Assembly (NCBI RefSeq): GCF_000819885.1
Contig: NZ_CDBO01000040.1
Location: 62,001-126,000 of the forward strand
Length of the DNA: 64,000 bases
Origin: Aeromonas fluvialis
GTDB taxonomy: Bacteria; Pseudomonadota; Gammaproteobacteria; Enterobacterales; Aeromonadaceae
Direction of reading: 5' to 3'
Shown in pieces: positions 9,416 through 18,340 of this stretch. The notes below the pieces were generated by a model. The model made no database searches. It saw only the letters and a list, made by a program, of their open reading frames with translations, and had not been told where the DNA came from. The position numbers and the translations under genes were made by a program. Position 1 is the first letter of the stretch. Each line of letters starts with the position of its first letter.

Positions 9416-10090
9416 ATGCCAAGCAATCCCCAATCCGAACAGGAATTATTAAGCCGCGCCTACGCCATGGCAGGCTTCACCTTGGCGCAACTGGCTGCCG
9501 AGGCCGGTGTGCCAGTCCCCAACGATCTGCGGCGGGACAAGGGGTGGGTCGGTCAGCTGATCGAACTGCAACTGGGGGCCAGTGCTGGCAGCAAACCTGA
9601 GCAAGACTTCCCGGATCTGGGCATTGAGCTCAAGACGATCCCCATCGATCCTCAAGGCAAGCCACTGGAGACCACCTTCGTCTGCGTTGCCCCGTTGATC
9701 GGCGTCAGCGGCCAGCGCTGGGAGGAGTCGAACGTGCGCAACAAATTGTCACGGGTACTCTGGATCCCGGTGGAAGGCAGCCGCGAGATCCCGGTTGGCG
9801 AGCGGCGGGTAGGTATGCCATTGATGTGGAGCCCGAATGAAGAGGAAGACCGGCTACTACGTCAGGACTGGGAAGAACTGATGGACATGATAGTGCTGGG
9901 GGAAGTGGAGCAGATCAGCGCACGCCACGGCCAGGTGATGCAACTGCGGCCCAAGGCAGCCAACAACAAGGCGCTGACTCGTGCCATCGGCCGCGATGGT
10001 CAACCCATCATGACCCTGCCCCGCGGCTTCTATCTCAAGATCGATTTCACCCACAGCCTGCTGCAACGCTATTTTGCCTTGCCGGCTTGA
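9416..10090 (+). CDS. mutH: DNA mismatch repair endonuclease MutH
   Basis: MutH nicks the unmethylated strand at hemimethylated GATC during mismatch repair, under MutL control. The catalytic D-x6-E-x-K motif is Asp64, Glu71 and Lys73 in [13 protein letters not shown], and the [21 protein letters not shown] block is typical. I place the start at ATG 9416 (224 residues) because GGAG sits six bases ahead and the length matches the family; an ATG at 9392 is in frame but has no ribosome site. Its presence implies a Dam-methylating organism. rppH and mutH are neighbours in E. coli also. Confidence 0.96.
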   Translation: MPSNPQSEQELLSRAYAMAGFTLAQLAAEAGVPVPNDLRRDKGWVGQLIELQLGASAGSKPEQDFPDLGIELKTIPIDPQGKPLETTFVCVAPLIGVSGQRWEESNVRNKLSRVLWIPVEGSREIPVGERRVGMPLMWSPNEEEDRLLRQDWEELMDMIVLGEVEQISARHGQVMQLRPKAANNKALTRAIGRDGQPIMTLPRGFYLKIDFTHSLLQRYFALPA

Positions 10091-10170
10091 TCTGCCTTAT
10101 CAACATCTTTGTCATATGGTGATATAAAAATAGGCAGGAGCCATTTTTAACTCACAGATAGGGAGGCGTC

Positions 10171-10494
10171 ATGCCACTGACCAAGCAATTTCTGAAATCC
10201 AGACCCGAGGTCAAGGTGACCTTTGCCGTAGAGAAAGAGGCGGCCGCAGGTGCGCAGCAGGTGATGCTGATAGGCGAGTTCAGTCAATGGCAGCCGGTCG
10301 AGCTGAAACGGATGAAAAGCGGCGAGTTCAAGGCCACCCTCAATCTGCCGACCGATGGGCCGGGTTACTTCGAATACTGCTACCAACTCATTACTTCGGC
10401 AGGAGAAACGCGCTACGAGAATGACTGGGAAGCGGACGACTATGTGCCAGGGCCCTTCGGGCGCGACAATTCGGTAGTGCGAGTCATCCAATAG
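10171..10494 (+). CDS. Stand-alone CBM48 (isoamylase N-terminal type) glycogen-binding protein
   Basis: A 107-residue protein consisting of little more than one early-set beta-sandwich domain. The segment VKVTFAVEKEAAAGAQQVMLIGEFSQW followed by RMKSGEFKATLNLP and YFEYCYQL is the CBM48/AMPK-beta pattern, with the sugar-stacking tryptophan in FSQWQP. There is no signal peptide and no catalytic domain, so it probably binds glycogen or a maltodextrin in the cytosol, or tethers another protein to it; the partner is unknown. A GGGAGG ribosome site precedes the ATG at 10171. It is convergent with rplS and shares its terminator. Confidence 0.85.
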   Translation: MPLTKQFLKSRPEVKVTFAVEKEAAAGAQQVMLIGEFSQWQPVELKRMKSGEFKATLNLPTDGPGYFEYCYQLITSAGETRYENDWEADDYVPGPFGRDNSVVRVIQ

Positions 10495-10516
10495 AGCCCC
10501 CCCGAAAAATAGACAC

Positions 10517-10546
10517 AAAAAAGGCTCGCCATTGGCGAGCCTTTTC
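10517..10546. terminator. Shared terminator of the CBM48 gene and rplS
   Basis: A 12-bp stem AAAAGGCTCGCC (10519-10530) with GGCGAGCCTTTT (10534-10545) around a three-base loop. A- and T-rich arms make it effective from both sides, between convergent genes. Confidence 0.9.
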
Positions 10547-10595
10547 ACTACCTGTCGAGCTATTTGCCGACGTGTCGGCACCAATTCGAATCGAA

Positions 10596-10943
10596 TTAGT
10601 TGAGCTTCTCTTTGATACGGGCAGCTTTACCGGACAGGTTGCGCAGGTAGTACAGTTTGGCGCGGCGAACATCACCACGACGCTTCAGTTCTACACTGTG
10701 GATCAGCGGAGAGTGAGTCTGGAATACACGCTCAACACCTTCGCCGTTGGAGATCTTGCGAACGGTGAAAGCAGAGTGCAGACCGCGGTTACGCTTGGCA
10801 ATAACGATGCCTTCGAAAGCCTGCAGACGCTCTTTGCCACCTTCTTTAACACGAACTTGAACACGTACAGTGTCGCCCTGGGCAAAAGCCGGGATGTCGG
10901 TACGCAGTTGCTCTTGTTCAAGCTGTTGAATAATCTTGCTCAT
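10596..10943 (-). CDS. rplS: 50S ribosomal protein L19
   Basis: L19 lies at the subunit interface of the large subunit. The 115-residue product has the standard sequence [16 protein letters not shown], the [16 protein letters not shown] loop and the basic end. It is the last gene of the rpsP-rimM-trmD-rplS operon, with a good AAGGAA ribosome site ahead of the ATG at 10943 and 35 bases to trmD. Confidence 0.98.
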
Positions 10944-10978
10944 TGTCTTTCCTTACCTAGGATAAACTGAAAACTCTA

Positions 10979-11725
10979 CTAAACGCTGTCACGCACTTCG
11001 CGGACATACTCGGCAAGAAGTGATTCTTGCTCGTCAGTCAGAGCTAGGTTGTTAATAAGTTCCGGCCTTCTTTGCCAGGTTCGTCCGAGCGATTGCTTGA
11101 GACGCCAGCGCCGAATCACTTCGTGATTGCCGCTTGTCAGCGCCTCGGGCACCGCCAGCCCATCCAACACCTCCGGCCGAGTATAGTGGGGATGATCCAG
11201 CAGGCCATCCGTGAAGGAGTCCTGCTCGGCACTGGCCTGATCGCCCAAGACCCCCGGGACCAGACGCGAAACCGCATCGATCAGGGTCATGGCAGGCAAC
11301 TCGCCACCACTTAACACGTAATCCCCGATAGACCACTCTTCGTCGACTTCGGTTTGTATCACGCGTTCATCGATACCTTCGTATCGACCGGCTACCAGAA
11401 TCAGTTTCTGATTCGTCGCCAACTCGGTTACGCCCGCTTGAGTCAGCTTGCGTCCCTGAGGGGAGAGATAGATGACTTTCACCCCGTCTCCCGCTGCTTG
11501 CTTGGCTGCATGAATCGCGTCACGCAGCGGCTGAACCATCATTAACATGCCGGGCCCACCACCATAAGGACGATCATCGACCGTACGGTGTTTGTCGTGG
11601 GTAAAGTCCCGGGGGTTCCAGCACTCAATCTGCAGCAGGCCACTCTTGACGGCCCGACCCGTTACCCCGTGCTCGGTAATGGCTCGGAACATTTCAGGGA
11701 AGAGGCTAATCACCCCAATCCACAT
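10979..11725 (-). CDS. trmD: tRNA (guanine-N1-)-methyltransferase TrmD
   Basis: TrmD makes m1G37 next to the anticodon, which prevents +1 frameshifting. The 248-residue SPOUT enzyme shows the start [13 protein letters not shown], the AdoMet knot residues [23 protein letters not shown] and [13 protein letters not shown], and the C-terminal RRPELI. A GGAGG ribosome site precedes the ATG at 11725. It sits between rimM and rplS, the order conserved across gammaproteobacteria. Confidence 0.98.
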   Translation of the reverse strand: MWIGVISLFPEMFRAITEHGVTGRAVKSGLLQIECWNPRDFTHDKHRTVDDRPYGGGPGMLMMVQPLRDAIHAAKQAAGDGVKVIYLSPQGRKLTQAGVTELATNQKLILVAGRYEGIDERVIQTEVDEEWSIGDYVLSGGELPAMTLIDAVSRLVPGVLGDQASAEQDSFTDGLLDHPHYTRPEVLDGLAVPEALTSGNHEVIRRWRLKQSLGRTWQRRPELINNLALTDEQESLLAEYVREVRDSV

Positions 11726-11759
11726 AAGAAACCTCCGGCACCCGTGTTAGCGCGGGAAA

Positions 11760-12281
11760 CTAGAAACCAGGATCCCAATCAACTTCGATTGTTCGAGCAG
11801 TCAGATCAATATGCTTGATCACCTGCTCTTCCAGAAACGGAATCAACCGCTCCTTTGCACCAAAGGCATCTTTTACATTGGCCTCAACCACCAACACATC
11901 GTTGGAGCCGGTTTCCATCAATTCGGTCACCTTGCCCAAGTCGTATCCCTTGGTGGTCATCACGGAGCAACCAATCAGGTCACGCCAGTAGAACTCACCT
12001 TCAGGCAACGCAGGCAACAGATCGGCGGGTACGCCAATCTCGACATTGGTCAATGCCAGGGCATCCTCACGCACATCGATACCATCGAGTTTGCAGATCA
12101 GACCCTTGTTGTGACGCTTCCAGGCCGAAACCTTGAGTTCACGCCACACCCCGTTTTGCTGAATCAGCCAGGGGTTGTAATCGAAAATCGCTTCGGCAAC
12201 ATCGGTGAAGGAGTTCACTTTAAGCCAGCCCTTGATGCCGTAAACGGTACCCAGGGTGCCCAGAACTACAGGTTTTTCCAC
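11760..12281 (-). CDS. rimM: 16S rRNA processing protein RimM
   Basis: RimM helps fold and process the 3' domain of 16S rRNA and binds S19. The 173-residue product has an N-terminal RimM barrel ([18 protein letters not shown]) and a C-terminal PRC-barrel ([11 protein letters not shown], then [19 protein letters not shown] at the end). Translation starts at GTG 12281 with AAGGAG just ahead. Second gene of the trmD operon. Confidence 0.97.
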   Translation of the reverse strand: MEKPVVLGTLGTVYGIKGWLKVNSFTDVAEAIFDYNPWLIQQNGVWRELKVSAWKRHNKGLICKLDGIDVREDALALTNVEIGVPADLLPALPEGEFYWRDLIGCSVMTTKGYDLGKVTELMETGSNDVLVVEANVKDAFGAKERLIPFLEEQVIKHIDLTARTIEVDWDPGF

Positions 12282-12305
12282 CTTAACTCCTTACCGTTTG
12301 GCTGA

Positions 12306-12554
12306 TTAAGCAGCTTTTTTAGCGTCTTTGATCAGCTTGGCAACGCGGTCAGAAACAGCGGCACCAGTAGCAACCCAATGCTCGATACGAGCCAGGTCCA
12401 GGTTCAGCTTTTCGGCAGAACCAGAAGCAACCGGGTTGAAGAAACCAACGCGCTCGATGAAGCGACCGTCACGGGCGCAACGGCTGTCAGAAACTACTAC
12501 CTGGTAGAACGGACGCTTTTTCGCGCCACCACGTTGTAAACGAATGGTTACCAT
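12306..12554 (-). CDS. rpsP: 30S ribosomal protein S16
   Basis: S16 is an early-assembly small-subunit protein. The 82 residues begin [17 protein letters not shown] and contain [18 protein letters not shown], both S16 hallmarks. GAGGACG lies just ahead of the ATG at 12554. First gene of rpsP-rimM-trmD-rplS; the promoter is in the ffh-rpsP spacer. Confidence 0.98.
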   Translation of the reverse strand: MVTIRLQRGGAKKRPFYQVVVSDSRCARDGRFIERVGFFNPVASGSAEKLNLDLARIEHWVATGAAVSDRVAKLIKDAKKAA

Positions 12555-12624
12555 ATCGTCCTCATTAACATCTAATGAACAAGGCCCGCAAACACGCGGA
12601 CCCTAGCTTAAAATAAGCCGCATA

Positions 12625-12652
12625 ATTCTACTTGGATTCGTAATAATTGCAA
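12625..12652 (-). promoter_or_regulatory. Probable sigma-70 promoter of the rpsP operon
   Basis: On the minus strand TTGCAA (12647-12652) is followed after 16 bases by TAGAAT (12625-12630). It lies about 70 bases upstream of rpsP and just downstream of the ffh terminator. It is the best match in the spacer, but not a perfect one. Confidence 0.5.
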
Positions 12653-12686
12653 CCAAGGCAGCCATTTTTTGCGCAGGGCAGCAATG

Positions 12687-12711
12687 AAAAGGGTCTGCCC
12701 ATGGCAGACCC
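12687..12711 (-). terminator. ffh terminator
   Basis: A nine-base-pair stem GGGTCTGCC/GGCAGACCC (12691-12699 with 12703-12711) and a CAT loop, followed on the minus strand by TTTTC. It lies 20 bases beyond the ffh stop codon. Confidence 0.82.
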
Positions 12712-12731
12712 TGATAGACAAGACAATCTCG

Positions 12732-14108
12732 TCAGAAGGGACCACGTCCGCCACCGAAACCGGGGGGCATCATATTCTTCATCTGGCTCATCATCTTGCG
12801 CATCCCGCCCTTGCCGGACATCTTCTTCATCATGCGCTGCATCTCGGTGAACTGTTTGAGCAACTTGTTCACGTCCTGCACCTGCATGCCGGAGCCTGCG
12901 GCGATACGGCGTTTGCGCGATCCCTTGATGAGGTCGGGATGGGCACGCTCCTTGGGCGTCATGGAGCTGATGATGGCCTCCATCCGCACGGTGAGCTTGT
13001 CATCCATCTGATCTTTGACGTTATCCGGCAGACCGGACATGCCGGGCAGCTTGTCGAGCATCCCCATCATGCCGCCCATGTTGCGCATCTGGGCCAGCTG
13101 CTCGCGGAAGTCCTCCAGATCGAAGCCCTTGCCACTCTTGACCTTGCTGGCCAGCTTGGCAGCCTTCTCTTTGTCGACGTTGCGCTCGACCTCCTCGATC
13201 AGGGAGAGCACATCGCCCATGCCGAGGATACGGGAGGCGAGGCGATCCGGGTGGAAGGGCTCCAGCGCATCGGTCTTCTCGCCCATACCGATAAACTTGA
13301 CCGGCTTGCCGGTGATATGGCGCACCGAGAGGGCGGCACCACCGCGCGCGTCACCGTCCGCCTTGGTGAGGATCACACCGGTAAGCGGCAGCGCCTCGTT
13401 GAACGCCTTGGCGGTGTTGGCGGCATCCTGACCGGTCATGGCATCGACCACGAACAGGGTCTCGACCGGCTTGATGGTGGCATGCAGATGCTGGATCTCG
13501 GCCATCATGTCGCTGTCGACGTGCAGGCGACCGGCGGTATCGACGATCACCACGTCATAGAATTTCTTGCGCGCCTGATCGATGGCGGCGGTGGCGATGT
13601 CGACCGGTTTCTGGCTGGCATCGCTCGGGAAGAAGTCTACGCCGATATCGCAGGCCAGGGTCTCCAGCTGCTTGATCGCCGCGGGGCGATAGACGTCGGC
13701 ACTGACGACCAGCACCTTCTTCTTGCTGCGCTCCTTGAGCAACTTGGCCAGTTTGCCGACGGTGGTAGTCTTACCGGCCCCCTGCAGACCGGCCATCAGG
13801 ATGATGGCGGGCGGCTGGGCAGCCAGATTGAGCTGTTCGTTGGCCTCCCCCATCACGGTGACCAGTTCACCGTGAACAATCTTGATGAATGCCTGACCCG
13901 GGCTCAGGGACTTGGCCACTTCCTGGCCGACGGCACGCTCTTTGACACGCGCAACGAAATCACGCACCACCGGCAGGGCGACATCCGCCTCGAGCAGCGC
14001 CATGCGGACTTCGCGCAGGGTTTCCTTGATGTTCTCTTCAGTCAGGCGACCGCGGCCACTGACATTGCGCAAGGTGCGCGAGAGTCGTTCAGTCAAATTC
14101 TCAAACAT
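12732..14108 (-). CDS. ffh: Signal recognition particle protein Ffh
   Basis: Ffh binds 4.5S RNA and signal sequences of nascent inner-membrane proteins and, with FtsY, delivers them to SecYEG. The 458-residue protein has the N domain, the GTPase G domain with P-loop GLQGAGKTT (about 107-115), DTAGR and TKADGDARGG, and the methionine-rich M domain, ending in a Met/Gly-rich tail (MRKMMSQMKNMMPPGFGGG). Divergent from ypjD, as ffh and ypjD are neighbours in E. coli too. Confidence 0.98.
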   Translation of the reverse strand: MFENLTERLSRTLRNVSGRGRLTEENIKETLREVRMALLEADVALPVVRDFVARVKERAVGQEVAKSLSPGQAFIKIVHGELVTVMGEANEQLNLAAQPPAIILMAGLQGAGKTTTVGKLAKLLKERSKKKVLVVSADVYRPAAIKQLETLACDIGVDFFPSDASQKPVDIATAAIDQARKKFYDVVIVDTAGRLHVDSDMMAEIQHLHATIKPVETLFVVDAMTGQDAANTAKAFNEALPLTGVILTKADGDARGGAALSVRHITGKPVKFIGMGEKTDALEPFHPDRLASRILGMGDVLSLIEEVERNVDKEKAAKLASKVKSGKGFDLEDFREQLAQMRNMGGMMGMLDKLPGMSGLPDNVKDQMDDKLTVRMEAIISSMTPKERAHPDLIKGSRKRRIAAGSGMQVQDVNKLLKQFTEMQRMMKKMSGKGGMRKMMSQMKNMMPPGFGGGRGPF

Positions 14109-14311
14109 GACGGATTCCGGTTCTTGGCGTAATAAATGGGGGCATTATAACCCAGAGCGGGCGCAAGGACGATTATTCACCGCACCGCCGCAATAAGTAC
14201 CTTCTCCCTATATATGGGCAGATCGGCGGCAGCACAACTGGCGAGCACATCTTGTGCAAGGTATACTGCCCCTCTTGTATCTCTAAATGCTTGTGTAACA
14301 ACGACCTGGTT

Positions 14312-15100
14312 ATGATCGTGATCTCTGTTCTGGCCCTGGCGTTCTATCTGCTGGCCATCATCGCCTCCCTGCATCTGTTACTGAGCGCCAAGCCGGTGGG
14401 ACAGCGCCCCCTGTTTGCCTGTATCGGACTGGCCCTGATCGCCCACGCCAGCGCACTCGGCTCGGAGGTATTGCAGAGTTCCGGCCAGAACCTGAGCATG
14501 CTCAACGTCGCCTCGCTGGTCAGCCTGATCATCAGTTGCTTCATGAGCTGCGCCACCCGCCGCTTCAACGGCTGGATCCTGCTGCCGGTGGTCTACAGCT
14601 TCTCGGCCCTGCTGCTAGCGGCCAGTGCCCTCATTCCCGGCCGCTATATCACCCATCTTGAGGCTCATCCCCAGCTGTTGCTGCACATCGGCCTCGCCCT
14701 GATGGCCTACTCGGTATTGATGATCGCCTGCCTGTTTGCCCTGCAACTCGCCTGTCTGGCCAAGCAGCTTAAATCGAGAAAAATCAGCAACCTGCCAGCC
14801 ATGCCACCCTTAATGACCGTGGAGAGACGGCTGTTCCAGCTCATCTCTGTCGGCGTATTGTTGCTGACCCTCTCCATCGCCTCCGGCCTCTTCTTCCTCG
14901 AAGATATGTTTGCCCAGGGCAAATCCCACAAGGCGGTACTCTCCATCCTGGCCTGGTGTGTCTATGTACTGCTCTTATGGGGCCATCACACCTATGGCTG
15001 GCGCGGCCGCAAAGTCATCACACTGAGTCTGATCGGCAGCGTCATCCTGACCCTTGCCTACTTTGGCAGCCGCTTTGTCAAAGAAGTGCTGCTGAGCTGA
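14312..15100 (+). CDS. ypjD: Inner membrane protein YpjD, CcsA/HemX-like
   Basis: A 262-residue membrane protein of the cytochrome c assembly (CcsA/CcmC-like) superfamily with about eight hydrophobic helices. It aligns with E. coli YpjD throughout: HASALGSEVL, QNLSMLNVASLVSLII, GRYITHLEAHPQLLLHIGLALMAYS, MTVERRLF and the end VILTLAYFGSRFV. The conserved WGHHTYGWRGRK near the C-terminus is a WGHY-type motif. Exact biochemical role is unknown. The ATG at 14312 fits the homologue; an in-frame GTG 20 codons upstream adds a Cys-rich stretch absent from relatives. No strong ribosome site is visible at either. Confidence 0.9.
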   Translation: MIVISVLALAFYLLAIIASLHLLLSAKPVGQRPLFACIGLALIAHASALGSEVLQSSGQNLSMLNVASLVSLIISCFMSCATRRFNGWILLPVVYSFSALLLAASALIPGRYITHLEAHPQLLLHIGLALMAYSVLMIACLFALQLACLAKQLKSRKISNLPAMPPLMTVERRLFQLISVGVLLLTLSIASGLFFLEDMFAQGKSHKAVLSILAWCVYVLLLWGHHTYGWRGRKVITLSLIGSVILTLAYFGSRFVKEVLLS

Positions 15101-15143
15101 CCCTTAACGTAATTTTCACCACACCATCCAACAGGAGCCCTTT

Positions 15144-16424
15144 TTGGACAGCATCGCAACGAGCACATTACTGATTGTTCTCGTTATCTTGATCCTTTTA
15201 TCCGCCTTTTTCTCCAGTTCCGAAACTGGCCTGATGTCCATCAACCGCTATAAGCTGCGGCATCTGGCACAAACAAAACACAAAGCTGCACGCCGGGTAG
15301 AACAGATGCTCTCTCGACCGGATCGACTGCTGGGCCTCATCCTGATCGGCAATAATCTGGTCAATATCCTCGCCTCCGCCATCGCTACCATCGTCTGTAT
15401 CCGCTTGTTCGGTGATCTCGGCGTCGCCATCGCGACCTTTGGCCTGACCATCATAGTGCTGATTTTTGGTGAGGTGACACCCAAGACGCTGGCCGCCATG
15501 TACCCGGAAAAGATTGCCTATCCGGCCTCCTGGATCCTCAAGGGGCTCATGGTGCCACTCTCGCCCTTCGTCTGGCTGATCAATGGCATCACCAGCGGCC
15601 TGCTCAAGCTGCTGAAGATCAATCCCAACAAGGATGACTCCCTCAACACCGAGGAGCTGCGAACCATCGTCAACGAGGCGGGTAACCTGATCCCCCAACG
15701 CCATCAGGAGATGCTGCTCAGCATTCTGGATCTCGACAAGATGCTGGTCGAGGACATCATGGTGCCGCGCAGCGATATCTACGCCATCGACATCAACGAT
15801 GACTGGAAGAGCATTCAGCGCCAGCTTGCCCACTGCGCCCACACCAAGATCCTGCTCTATCGCGACAACATCGACGACGTTGTCGGTTTTCTGCATGCCC
15901 GCGATGCCCTGCGACTCATCGCCAAGGATCAGTTCAACAAATCGAGCCTGTTGCGAGCAGCAGACGAGATCTACTTCATCCCGGAGGGGACCCCGCTCAA
16001 CGTACAGCTGGCCAAATTCCAACGTAACAAGGAGCGGATCGGTCTGATTGTCGATGAGTATGGCGATATTCAGGGGCTGATCACCCTGGACGATATTCTG
16101 GAAGAGATAGTAGGCGACTTCACCACCTCCATGACGCCAGCACCGAGCGACGAGATCCATCCCCAGCCAGACGGCTCGTTTCTGGTGGAAGGCTCGGCCA
16201 GCGTGCGCGAACTGAACAAGGAGATGAACTGGCATCTGCCCATCGACGGTCCACGCACCCTCAACGGCCTGATCCTCGAGTATCTGGAGGAGATCCCCCA
16301 ACCCAATATCGGGATCCGGCTGGCCGGTTATCCCATCGAAATCCTCGATGTGGAGAACAACATGGTAAAAATGGCAAGGATCATGCCGGCATCGTATCAG
16401 GCGGAGTCGGATCCGCAAGATTGA
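15144..16424 (+). CDS. CNNM/CorC-type membrane protein with CBS pair (YfjD family)
   Basis: A 426-residue protein: an N-terminal DUF21/CNNM membrane domain (about residues 1-150, LSAFFSSSETGLMSINRYKLR and GEVTPKTLAA), two CBS domains (about 200-320, MVPRSDIYAID ... IVDEYGDIQGLITLDDILEEIVGD) and a C-terminal CorC_HlyC domain. Relatives are linked to Mg2+ or Co2+ efflux and haemolysin-annotated proteins, but are not pore-forming toxins. In E. coli the homologue yfjD also follows ypjD and ffh. Start is TTG 15144 with AGGAG ten bases ahead. Transport substrate is inferred from the family only. Confidence 0.9.
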   Translation: MDSIATSTLLIVLVILILLSAFFSSSETGLMSINRYKLRHLAQTKHKAARRVEQMLSRPDRLLGLILIGNNLVNILASAIATIVCIRLFGDLGVAIATFGLTIIVLIFGEVTPKTLAAMYPEKIAYPASWILKGLMVPLSPFVWLINGITSGLLKLLKINPNKDDSLNTEELRTIVNEAGNLIPQRHQEMLLSILDLDKMLVEDIMVPRSDIYAIDINDDWKSIQRQLAHCAHTKILLYRDNIDDVVGFLHARDALRLIAKDQFNKSSLLRAADEIYFIPEGTPLNVQLAKFQRNKERIGLIVDEYGDIQGLITLDDILEEIVGDFTTSMTPAPSDEIHPQPDGSFLVEGSASVRELNKEMNWHLPIDGPRTLNGLILEYLEEIPQPNIGIRLAGYPIEILDVENNMVKMARIMPASYQAESDPQD

Positions 16425-16452
16425 AAAAGGGCTGCCAGTGGCAGCCCTTTTC
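16424..16452. terminator. Shared terminator between the CNNM gene and nsrR
   Basis: A 12-bp stem AAAAGGGCTGCC (16425-16436) with GGCAGCCCTTTT (16440-16451) around AGT, beginning at the upstream gene's stop codon and 13 bases short of the nsrR stop. Suited to ending both transcripts. Confidence 0.88.
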
Positions 16453-16464
16453 TATTGCTCATCG

Positions 16465-16935
16465 TCACTGTTCATCTTCATCATCCGGCTCCAGCACCAG
16501 CGTCGGGATCAACTCGCCAAACACCCTCTGTAGCTCGTCACGGTTGGCCAGCAGGTCTTGCAGCGTATAGCTGTCCATCACCGCCAGAAACGCATCCATC
16601 GCCTCTTTCAGCGCACTCTTGAGCAGACAGACAGAGACGATGTGGCAAGCGGGCGAGCCGCAGTCAATGCCATCCAGATTGCCTTCCAGCGCCCTGATCA
16701 CCTGCCCGATATTGATGGTGGCGGGATCGCAAGCCATGCGAATACCGCCATTCTTGCCACGCTGGGATTGCAGATAGCCCAGCTTCACCAGCTGATTGAC
16801 CACCTTCACCATGTGGTTGCGGGAAACGCCATACAGGGCCGATACCTTGGCAACGCTCGACAACTCCCCTGCCGGCAGGGTGGCAAGATAGAGCAGGGCT
16901 CTCAATCCAAAATCTGTATAACTGGTTAGTCTCAT
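16465..16935 (-). CDS. nsrR: Nitric-oxide-sensing repressor NsrR
   Basis: An Rrf2-family repressor whose iron-sulphur cluster is destroyed by NO. The 156-residue protein starts MRLTSYTDFGLRALLYLA, has the winged-helix residues GVSRNHMVKVVNQL and RGKNGGIRM, and three cluster cysteines Cys92, Cys97 and Cys103 with the C-x4-C-x5-C spacing of E. coli NsrR. It faces hmp across 111 bases, so it very likely represses hmp. The C-terminus (DDEDEQ) is longer than in E. coli. Confidence 0.94.
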   Translation of the reverse strand: MRLTSYTDFGLRALLYLATLPAGELSSVAKVSALYGVSRNHMVKVVNQLVKLGYLQSQRGKNGGIRMACDPATINIGQVIRALEGNLDGIDCGSPACHIVSVCLLKSALKEAMDAFLAVMDSYTLQDLLANRDELQRVFGELIPTLVLEPDDEDEQ

Positions 16936-17008
16936 AAAACCTGATTAGCGCGATGCGAAAAGTGGAGTATTGATTCAAATCAAATAAACATCTAGGATGC
17001 CACTTATT

Positions 17009-17032
17009 AAATGACATTTTATATGTTCAATT
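17009..17032. promoter_or_regulatory. Candidate NsrR operator in the nsrR-hmp spacer
   Basis: AAATGACATTTTATATGTTCAATT is written here only by position and key parts: two ATG-containing half-sites (AAATGACATTT and ATATGTTCAATT) about 11 bases apart, resembling the enterobacterial NsrR dyad. It lies 15 bases upstream of the hmp start. The match is imperfect. Confidence 0.4.
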
Positions 17033-17046
17033 AGAACGAGGCCCCT

Positions 17047-18240
17047 ATGCTAGATCAAACCACCGTTGCCGTCATCAAAAGCACTATTCCGCTGCTCGAA
17101 TCGGCAGGCCCTGCCCTCACCCAGCATTTCTACCAGCGGATGTTCAGCCATAACCCGGAGCTGAAAGATATCTTCAACCTGGCCCACCAACGCAGTGGCG
17201 GCCAGCCGCTGGCCCTGTTCAATGCAGTCGCCGCGTATGCAAAGAATATCGACAATCTGGGAGCGCTCGCCGGTGCGGTCGAGCGGATTGCGCACAAACA
17301 TACCGGATTCCTAATCCAGCCGGAACAATATCACATTGTAGGTAGTCATCTCTTGGCCACGCTCAAAGAATTGGGCGGAAGTGCGGTCACCGACGAGGTG
17401 CTGGAGGCATGGGGCAAGGCGTATGGCGTGCTGGCAGACATCTTCATCGGCCGCGAACGGGAGATCTATCAAGAGAAGGCCAGTCAGGATGGCGGCTGGC
17501 AAGGAACCCGCACCTTCATCATCAAGGAGAAGCGGGCCGAGAGCGCCCTCATCACCTCCTTCCTGCTGACGCCGGAAGATGGCAAGCCGGTACTGACCTT
17601 CAAACCGGGCCAATACCTCAGCATCAAGCTGGTTCACCCCGAGCTGGAATATCAGGAGATCCGCCAATACTCCCTCTCCGATGCCCCCAACGGGCAGGAT
17701 TACCGCATCAGCGTCAAGCGTGAGCCGCAGGGTCAGGTCTCCAACCTGCTGCACGATCACCTGCAGGTGAGTGACAAGATCGAGGTGATGCCCCCTACCG
17801 GCGATTTCTACCTGAAAGCCGACAGCCATACCCCGGTTGTACTGCTCTCAGCCGGTGTCGGCGTGACGCCGATGATGAGCATGCTCAACCAGCTGCTGGC
17901 GAGCGGCCATCAGGCCGAGATCACCTGGCTGCACGCCTGCGAACAGGGCGCTGTACACGCCTTCCGGGAGGATATTCAGCACAAGTCCCGCCAGCATCCC
18001 AACTTACTGAGCCGGGTCTGGTATCGGGAACCGGAGGCCAATGACGTGCAGGGTCAAGATTACGACCTGGCCGGCACACTGGAGCTGAATGCAGTGCAGG
18101 AGCGCATCACGCCAGAGGCTCACTACTACTTCTGTGGCCCCGTCGGCTTCATGCAAGAGATCAAGCGGCAGTTGCTGGCGGCTGGAGTGCCAGCCGGGCA
18201 GCTCCATTACGAAGTTTTTGGCCCCCACCAAGATCTCTAG
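17047..18240 (+). CDS. hmp: Flavohaemoprotein Hmp, NO dioxygenase
   Basis: Hmp oxidises NO to nitrate with O2, using haem, FAD and NAD(P)H, in the cytosol. The 397-residue protein has a globin domain (1-140) with proximal His85 (IAHKHTG) and Tyr29, then the FAD domain (RQYSLSDAPN) and NAD domain (LLSAGVGVTPMMSML, HYYFCGPVGFM). Length equals E. coli Hmp. Divergently placed next to nsrR, consistent with NO induction. Confidence 0.97.
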   Translation: MLDQTTVAVIKSTIPLLESAGPALTQHFYQRMFSHNPELKDIFNLAHQRSGGQPLALFNAVAAYAKNIDNLGALAGAVERIAHKHTGFLIQPEQYHIVGSHLLATLKELGGSAVTDEVLEAWGKAYGVLADIFIGREREIYQEKASQDGGWQGTRTFIIKEKRAESALITSFLLTPEDGKPVLTFKPGQYLSIKLVHPELEYQEIRQYSLSDAPNGQDYRISVKREPQGQVSNLLHDHLQVSDKIEVMPPTGDFYLKADSHTPVVLLSAGVGVTPMMSMLNQLLASGHQAEITWLHACEQGAVHAFREDIQHKSRQHPNLLSRVWYREPEANDVQGQDYDLAGTLELNAVQERITPEAHYYFCGPVGFMQEIKRQLLAAGVPAGQLHYEVFGPHQDL

Positions 18241-18303
18241 GGCACGGGCAGCCATATAACAGAGGGAGGTTCCGGCCTGTCATGGCACGGCGGCTGGAAC
18301 CGG

Positions 18304-18337
18304 ACCCACAGGTGCAGATCTGTGGGTCACTTTTTTT
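18304..18337 (+). terminator. hmp terminator
   Basis: Stem ACCCACAG (18304-18311) with CTGTGGGT (18320-18327), then CAC and seven T residues on the plus strand, 64 bases past the hmp stop. The minus strand lacks a T-run, so it serves hmp rather than motX. Confidence 0.75.
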
Positions 18338-18340
18338 GGC

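Noticed and set aside
12669-14132. A 487-codon plus-strand frame
   Set aside because: Antisense to ffh; His/Gly-rich composition typical of shadows of GC-rich genes.
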